This document shows positions 4,723 to 8,133 of a stretch of DNA of 8,133 nt, one piece after another. Source of the stretch: Elusimicrobiota bacterium (lineage in GTDB: Bacteria > Elusimicrobiota > Elusimicrobia > JACQJN01); NCBI GenBank assembly GCA_016205045.1, contig JACQJM010000073.1, positions 1 to 8,133 of the forward strand, given 5' to 3'. The notes under the pieces are model-generated. The model searched no databases. It worked only from the letters and a program-made list of their open reading frames with translations, and had not been told where the DNA came from. The translations under genes and the position numbers were made by a program. The first letter of the stretch is position 1; the number at the start of each line of letters is the position of its first letter.

Positions 4723-6536
4723 AGTTTACTGCTCTTCTCGGAGCCGAAGAAGTTGGTACCGTGCATTCCCCCTGCGGTGTCTCCGGCCCGGTACTTGGCA
4801 ATCAAGGCCATGAGCATGTCACTGGCTTGAAGAAAAATCCAGCGACTCAAACTCATGGCATCCTTGACCACCTTGAGCGTAAATTCTTTCTCCAAAACAT
4901 CCTGAGGACACCCCGTCTCCCGGATGAGCCAATCTAATTCGGGATCGTGAATCTGCTCAAATCCCGCCAACCTTAACACGGTGACTTCCTGAGGTTCTCC
5001 TTGAGGCGCGGAGCCCGGTTCTACGGGCACGGGTTCCGTGGGCAAAAGCCATTTCTTCTGTCCATTCAAAAGAAATTGGTAGACTCTCTCCCCCTGGGCC
5101 GTCAGCCGGCCCGAGGAATCATAAAGGGGCTCCCCTCTTTGATCTCTCAGGTAAAACACATACTTGGCCTCCACCCCCTTAGATTCAAAAGCCCGCACGG
5201 AGTCCTGCGAACGGAAAAATTCGTATCGCTCCAGTCCGGTAGGAGTCAGAAAAAGTTTCAGTCGTCCCGACGCCTTCTTTCTTTCCACCACCAGAGATTG
5301 AAGAGGCGCTCCCTTGGAGCGGAGAAACTCCACGGCTCCCCACTCCTCCGCTTGGCGCATCAGTTGTAATCGCTCCCGTTCTTCAGGGGTGAACTCTTCG
5401 CGGGTGTCCTCCAAAATTTTTCTTTCCTTCATTTCGGCCAGGAGATCCGCCGGCTCTTCCGCTTTGTCTTGAACGCGCTTTATCCCTTCTCTGGCCAACC
5501 GGTTGGAAGAATCCAGTTCTAGTCCCTTGCGGTAACTTTCCAGGGCCTGGAACCAGAGAGACTTAGATTCATAGTAGCGCGCTAACCCGATGTGGGCATT
5601 GGAATCTTGCGGGTTGGAACTGGCCGCTTTACGGTATCTCTCGGCCGCCAGATTCGGCTTTTTCTGGATCCAAGCAATATCTCCCAGACGGGAATGGCTG
5701 TAGGCGGCCAAAGGATCTTCCGGCTTAAGCAGCTTCAGACTATTTTGAAACTCTTCTTCAGCCTCCCCAAGACTTTGCGGCGTGTTCTGCAGAAGTAGAA
5801 CCCCGGCCAAGCTGATGTGCCCATTGGGGTCTCCAGGATTAGCCTGAACGGCCCTGCGAAACTCTCGAACGGCATCTCCATACCTTTTCTGCTCGAAATA
5901 CTGGCGGGCTAAAGAGGTGTGCCGTTCTGCCGTATCTCCCTGAGGATGGGTGGAAGGAGAGGTTTTTGATTCCGGCTGGGAAGTTCCCATCATCTCGCGC
6001 AGATACTGACGCGCCATTCCTCCGGCTTCTCCTTTAGGGTCGAGAGCCGAGGCTTTTCTAAAAGATTTTTCCGCCTGGGGCCTCTGGTAGATATCCAGCT
6101 GCGCCACGCCCAAATTAGCGTAGACCGCCGCCAAGCTGATTCCGGAGCCTAAATCTGATTTCCCTTTCCCGGCCGCCAACGCCGCTTGATAGGCTTGCAC
6201 CGCTTTTTTCACGCGGCCCTGCTCATAGTAGCCCAGTCCCAAATCGTAGTGCGCCAGCGAATACTGCGGATTGATCTGGACGGAAGATTCCCAGGCGCTT
6301 ACCGCCTCCGCCAACTTTCCCGCAGCGCTGTAGGTGACTCCAAGCTCGTGATAGGCCACCGCGCTCTTGGGATCCGCCTCAACCGCCTTGGAGCACTCCG
6401 CAATCGCTTCCTGCAGCACTCCTCCCTCTCGGTGAGCTCTGCAAAGGGACAAAGGTTCCTGCCCCGCCGAAAACACAGCCGGAATAGGACCCAGCCCAAG
6501 AGACAAAAGAAAGGAGAGGATCGGCGCAAGCATCAT
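4713..6536 (-). CDS. Secreted TPR-repeat protein with unassigned C-terminal domain
   Basis: 607 aa. A signal peptide is likely at 1-24 (hydrophobic 3-22, cleavage after AVFSA), so the protein acts in the periplasm or at the cell surface. Four tetratricopeptide repeats are seen at about 27-168 (e.g. AVAYHELGVTYSAAGKLAEA, then HYDLGLGYYEQGRVKKAVQA). A Ser/Thr/Pro-rich linker follows at about 184-203, then four more repeats at about 205-345 ending in HIGLARYYESKSLWFQALES. After a charged stretch at 355-400, an alpha/beta-looking region (about 400-500) and a helical end (about 530-585, containing LDWLIRETGCPQDVLEKEF) match no family I recognise. TPRs bind partners; the partner is unknown. The overlapping lipoprotein gene is an obvious candidate. 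Start is 4 nt after the dcd stop without a clear Shine-Dalgarno, suggesting coupling to dcd. A second Met directly follows the first, so either could start. Confidence 0.88.
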   Translation of the reverse strand: MMLAPILSFLLSLGLGPIPAVFSAGQEPLSLCRAHREGGVLQEAIAECSKAVEADPKSAVAYHELGVTYSAAGKLAEAVSAWESSVQINPQYSLAHYDLGLGYYEQGRVKKAVQAYQAALAAGKGKSDLGSGISLAAVYANLGVAQLDIYQRPQAEKSFRKASALDPKGEAGGMARQYLREMMGTSQPESKTSPSTHPQGDTAERHTSLARQYFEQKRYGDAVREFRRAVQANPGDPNGHISLAGVLLLQNTPQSLGEAEEEFQNSLKLLKPEDPLAAYSHSRLGDIAWIQKKPNLAAERYRKAASSNPQDSNAHIGLARYYESKSLWFQALESYRKGLELDSSNRLAREGIKRVQDKAEEPADLLAEMKERKILEDTREEFTPEERERLQLMRQAEEWGAVEFLRSKGAPLQSLVVERKKASGRLKLFLTPTGLERYEFFRSQDSVRAFESKGVEAKYVFYLRDQRGEPLYDSSGRLTAQGERVYQFLLNGQKKWLLPTEPVPVEPGSAPQGEPQEVTVLRLAGFEQIHDPELDWLIRETGCPQDVLEKEFTLKVVKDAMSLSRWIFLQASDMLMALIAKYRAGDTAGGMHGTNFFGSEKSSKLCR

Positions 6537-6540
6537 GTGA

Positions 6541-7101
6541 CTAAGCGGGAATCACTCGAGGCAGCACCACTCCTTTTTGATCCTGATATTTTCCCTTGCG
6601 GTCCGCATAGGAAACGGCACACACCTCATCCGATTCCAAGAACAGAAGCTGGGCAATTCCCTCCTGGGCATAGATTTTAGCCGGGAGGGGAGTGGTGTTA
6701 GAAATTTCGATGGTGAGGTGCCCCATCCACTCCGGCTCCAAAGGCGTTACGTTCACGATAATTCCACAGCGAGCGAATGTGCTCTTGCCCAGACAGATCG
6801 CCAGGACCTTGCGGGGAATCCTAAAATACTCCACCGATCTGGCCAGGGCAAAGGAGTTGGGTGGAACAATACAAACCTCTCCTTTAAAATCCACAAAGGA
6901 TTTAGGATCGAAGTTTTTGGGGTCCACCACCGCGGTGTGGACATTGGTGAATATCTTGAACTCATCCGAGACTCGAATGTCATACCCATAGGAGGACAAC
7001 CCATACGACACTTTTCCCCCCGAAACCAAATGGTCCTCGAACGGCTCAATCATGCGATGCTCTTTCGCCATTTTCTTAATCCAGTGATCTGACTTTAGCA
7101 C
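6541..7101 (-). CDS. dcd: dCTP deaminase
   Basis: 186 aa, GTG start, TAG stop. It deaminates dCTP to dUTP, the route to dTMP when followed by dUTPase and thymidylate synthase. Trimeric cytosolic enzyme of the dUTPase superfamily. Seen: [12 protein letters not shown] at 32-43, [15 protein letters not shown] at 60-74, [10 protein letters not shown] at 105-114 (with Ser107 and Arg111 matching the substrate-binding Ser/Arg of E. coli Dcd), [24 protein letters not shown] at 122-145 with Glu132 as the catalytic Glu, and the C-terminal lid [13 protein letters not shown] at 170-182. It resembles the roughly 188-aa proteobacterial type, not the shorter bifunctional dCTP deaminase/dUTPase. GGAGG 8 nt upstream fixes the start. 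The TPR gene follows after 4 nt. Confidence 0.97.
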   Translation of the reverse strand: MLKSDHWIKKMAKEHRMIEPFEDHLVSGGKVSYGLSSYGYDIRVSDEFKIFTNVHTAVVDPKNFDPKSFVDFKGEVCIVPPNSFALARSVEYFRIPRKVLAICLGKSTFARCGIIVNVTPLEPEWMGHLTIEISNTTPLPAKIYAQEGIAQLLFLESDEVCAVSYADRKGKYQDQKGVVLPRVIPA

Positions 7102-7109
7102 GTTATTTT

Positions 7110-7114
7110 CCTCC
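7110..7114 (-). promoter_or_regulatory. Strong Shine-Dalgarno for dcd
   Basis: GGAGG within the purine run GAGGAAAGGAGG, 8 nt before the GTG start. It is the strongest ribosome-binding site in the window and supports the non-ATG start. A TATAAT (7124-7129) lies just upstream but has no -35 partner at 16-18 nt (that region is GC-rich), so a dcd promoter is possible but not shown. Confidence 0.75.
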
Positions 7115-7169
7115 TTTCCTCATATTATATATCTATTTCCACCGGCCGGGCCCTAAAGACGTGTGGAGC

Positions 7170-7991
7170 TCACACGAACACCCGCAAAACTTGGCTCGCC
7201 TTCTCCCAACCATTCAAAGATATTTTTTCTTGGAACACATCAAAGCCACCGCGCTTAATTTTTTCCAAGAGAGCCTCATAGATCACCGCCATCACTTCAG
7301 CGGGACGCATGTTTCTTCTGTCCACCGGGCTTAAAAATCCCCGTGCTTTTTGGTAATAACTTTTGGTGCGATGATATTCGAACTTCATCAACTCCACGAA
7401 CCAGGGAGTGTACCTTCTATCCCGCAACTCTTTCTCCGAATAACCAAACCGATCCAAATCTTCCAAGGGCAGATAGATGCGATCGCGGTCCAGATCGGAG
7501 CCGACATCCCGCATGATATTCGTCAATTGAAACGCGTAGCCTAAGTTCAAGGCATACTCCCGGGCCGAGGGGTGTTGATAACCGAAAATCCCGATGCACA
7601 AGAACCCCACCGAAGAAGCCACACGAAAAATGTACTGCTCCAAGTCCTGAAAAGTTTTGTAGCGAGAAACGGTGAGATCCATCTCCACTCCTTCCACAAT
7701 ATGCAGAAAGGATTCCTTGGGCAGCTTAAATTTTTCCACGGCCGGCATCAAGCTCTGAGCGATGGGGTGCGTAGGCTTTCCTGCGTACAACTGCTCGATT
7801 TCCGTTTTCCAAAACTGCAGCGCCTCCCGAGCCCCTTTCATTTTAAACTTTTCGGAGGAACTTTCTTGTCCATCTACGATGTCATCCACGTGCCGGCAAA
7901 AGGCATACACGGCTGAAAGCGCTTGGCGCTTGGCTCTGGGCAGAAAGAAAAAACTCAGACTAAAATTGGAACCAGACTCCGGAGAAGACAT
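7170..7991 (-). CDS. hpnD: Presqualene diphosphate synthase (HpnD-type squalene/phytoene synthase)
   Basis: 273 aa from the ATG. Condenses two farnesyl diphosphates to presqualene diphosphate, the first step of the HpnC/D/E route to squalene and hopanoids. Trans-isoprenyl diphosphate synthase motifs, numbered from an alternative TTG start 6 codons upstream at 8009: SFFFLPRAKRQALSAVYAFC at 19-38, first Asp-rich motif DDIVD at 42-46, EGVEMDL at 106-112, and QLTNIMRDVGSD at 161-172 with the second Asp pair (Asp168, Asp172), followed by RIYLP. The C-terminal block MRPAEVMAVIYEALLEKIKRGGFDVF is typical of HpnD rather than HpnC or CrtB. Neither start has a good Shine-Dalgarno; the ATG is chosen because the family N-terminus is short. 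hpnC and hpnE are not in the window; a phytoene synthase role is the main alternative. Confidence 0.93.
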   Translation of the reverse strand: MSSPESGSNFSLSFFFLPRAKRQALSAVYAFCRHVDDIVDGQESSSEKFKMKGAREALQFWKTEIEQLYAGKPTHPIAQSLMPAVEKFKLPKESFLHIVEGVEMDLTVSRYKTFQDLEQYIFRVASSVGFLCIGIFGYQHPSAREYALNLGYAFQLTNIMRDVGSDLDRDRIYLPLEDLDRFGYSEKELRDRRYTPWFVELMKFEYHRTKSYYQKARGFLSPVDRRNMRPAEVMAVIYEALLEKIKRGGFDVFQEKISLNGWEKASQVLRVFV

Positions 7992-8098
7992 AAGAAAATC
8001 ACACTTCAATAACGTATTCTATTAAATTTGATACCATAACCCTACTCATGAACCTGGGTGTGCCGAAAATTTACGGGCATGGGACTGTGTCTGTAATA

Positions 8099-8120
8099 GG
8101 GACAGGCCTGGGCCTGTCCC
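8099..8120. repeat. REP-like palindrome upstream of hpnD
   Basis: Two perfect 10-nt arms, gggacaggcc and ggcctgtccc, around a 2-nt centre. A preceding gggactgt (8081-8088) gives a second copy of the GGGAC motif that could pair with the same right arm. No T-run follows on either strand, so it reads as a REP-type palindrome more than a terminator. The rest of the 142-nt stretch from 7992 to the window end contains no gene I can support and only weak promoter-like AT-rich sequence (for example TAGAAT on the minus strand near 8017). Confidence 0.6.
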
Positions 8121-8133
8121 GGGCGGCCGCTGC

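Noticed and set aside
7160..7176. Hairpin CGTGTG-gagct-CACACG at the end of hpnD as a terminator
   Set aside because: The stem is only 6 bp, overlaps the stop codon, and has no T-run after it. dcd follows closely with a strong ribosome-binding site, so read-through is likelier.
7992..8009. TTG start extending HpnD by six residues
   Set aside because: It has no Shine-Dalgarno and the added MKCDFL residues are not a family feature. The ATG at 7991 is preferred, though the TTG cannot be excluded.
8123..8130. NotI-type site gcggccgc near the window end, possible cloning-vector junction
   Set aside because: A lone 8-mer in GC-rich sequence. No recognisable vector sequence follows in the few remaining bases.

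Overview
The window is a compact bacterial segment of about 8.1 kb in which every convincing gene lies on the minus strand. In transcription order (right to left) it reads: hpnD (presqualene diphosphate synthase), dcd (dCTP deaminase), a secreted TPR-repeat protein, a serine-hydrolase lipoprotein of the class A beta-lactamase fold, rplM (L13), an inserted 242-bp element, rpsI (S9), a small two-helix membrane protein, an AlaC-like aminotransferase, and a DUF72/YecE-like protein. No tRNA, rRNA, CRISPR array or transposase gene is visible. The lipoprotein signal, the exported TPR protein and the hopanoid-type squalene enzyme point to a Gram-negative-type (diderm) bacterium of moderate GC. The gene order is not one I can tie to a phylum; an uncultivated or delta-proteobacteria-like lineage is only a guess.

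Right part (about 8133-3775). The upstream end carries a strong REP-like palindrome in front of hpnD. hpnD, dcd, the TPR gene and the lipoprotein gene are closely packed: 68 nt, 4 nt, then a 10-nt overlap. They are probably one transcription unit mixing isoprenoid, nucleotide and envelope functions. dcd has the best Shine-Dalgarno sequence of the group.

Middle (3774-2250). A good sigma70-type promoter (TTTACA, 17 nt, TACAAT, with extended -10) opens the ribosomal protein operon. rplM and rpsI normally sit next to each other. Here they are separated by a 242-bp sequence bounded by 19-bp inverted repeats (18/19 identical) and a 3-bp direct repeat (TCA), which looks like a MITE. The insertion lies within an ancestral ATGA stop/start overlap, and both ends still read ATGA. 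As a result an 82-codon open frame inside the element overlaps rplM by ATGA upstream and rpsI by ATGA downstream. In RNA the two element ends would pair over about 20 bp (one G-U) and bury the Shine-Dalgarno-like sequence and start codon of rpsI. Translation of the 82-codon frame could therefore be what opens rpsI. This is the most unusual observation in the window.

Left part (2249-1). The spacer between the small membrane protein and the aminotransferase is a G/A-rich, heptad-like imperfect inverted repeat. The spacer before the DUF72 gene has two hairpins. The DUF72 gene ends inside three copies of a 7-bp tandem repeat at the window edge. These short intergenic repeats, together with the REP-like palindrome and the MITE-like element, suggest a genome rich in small non-coding repeats.
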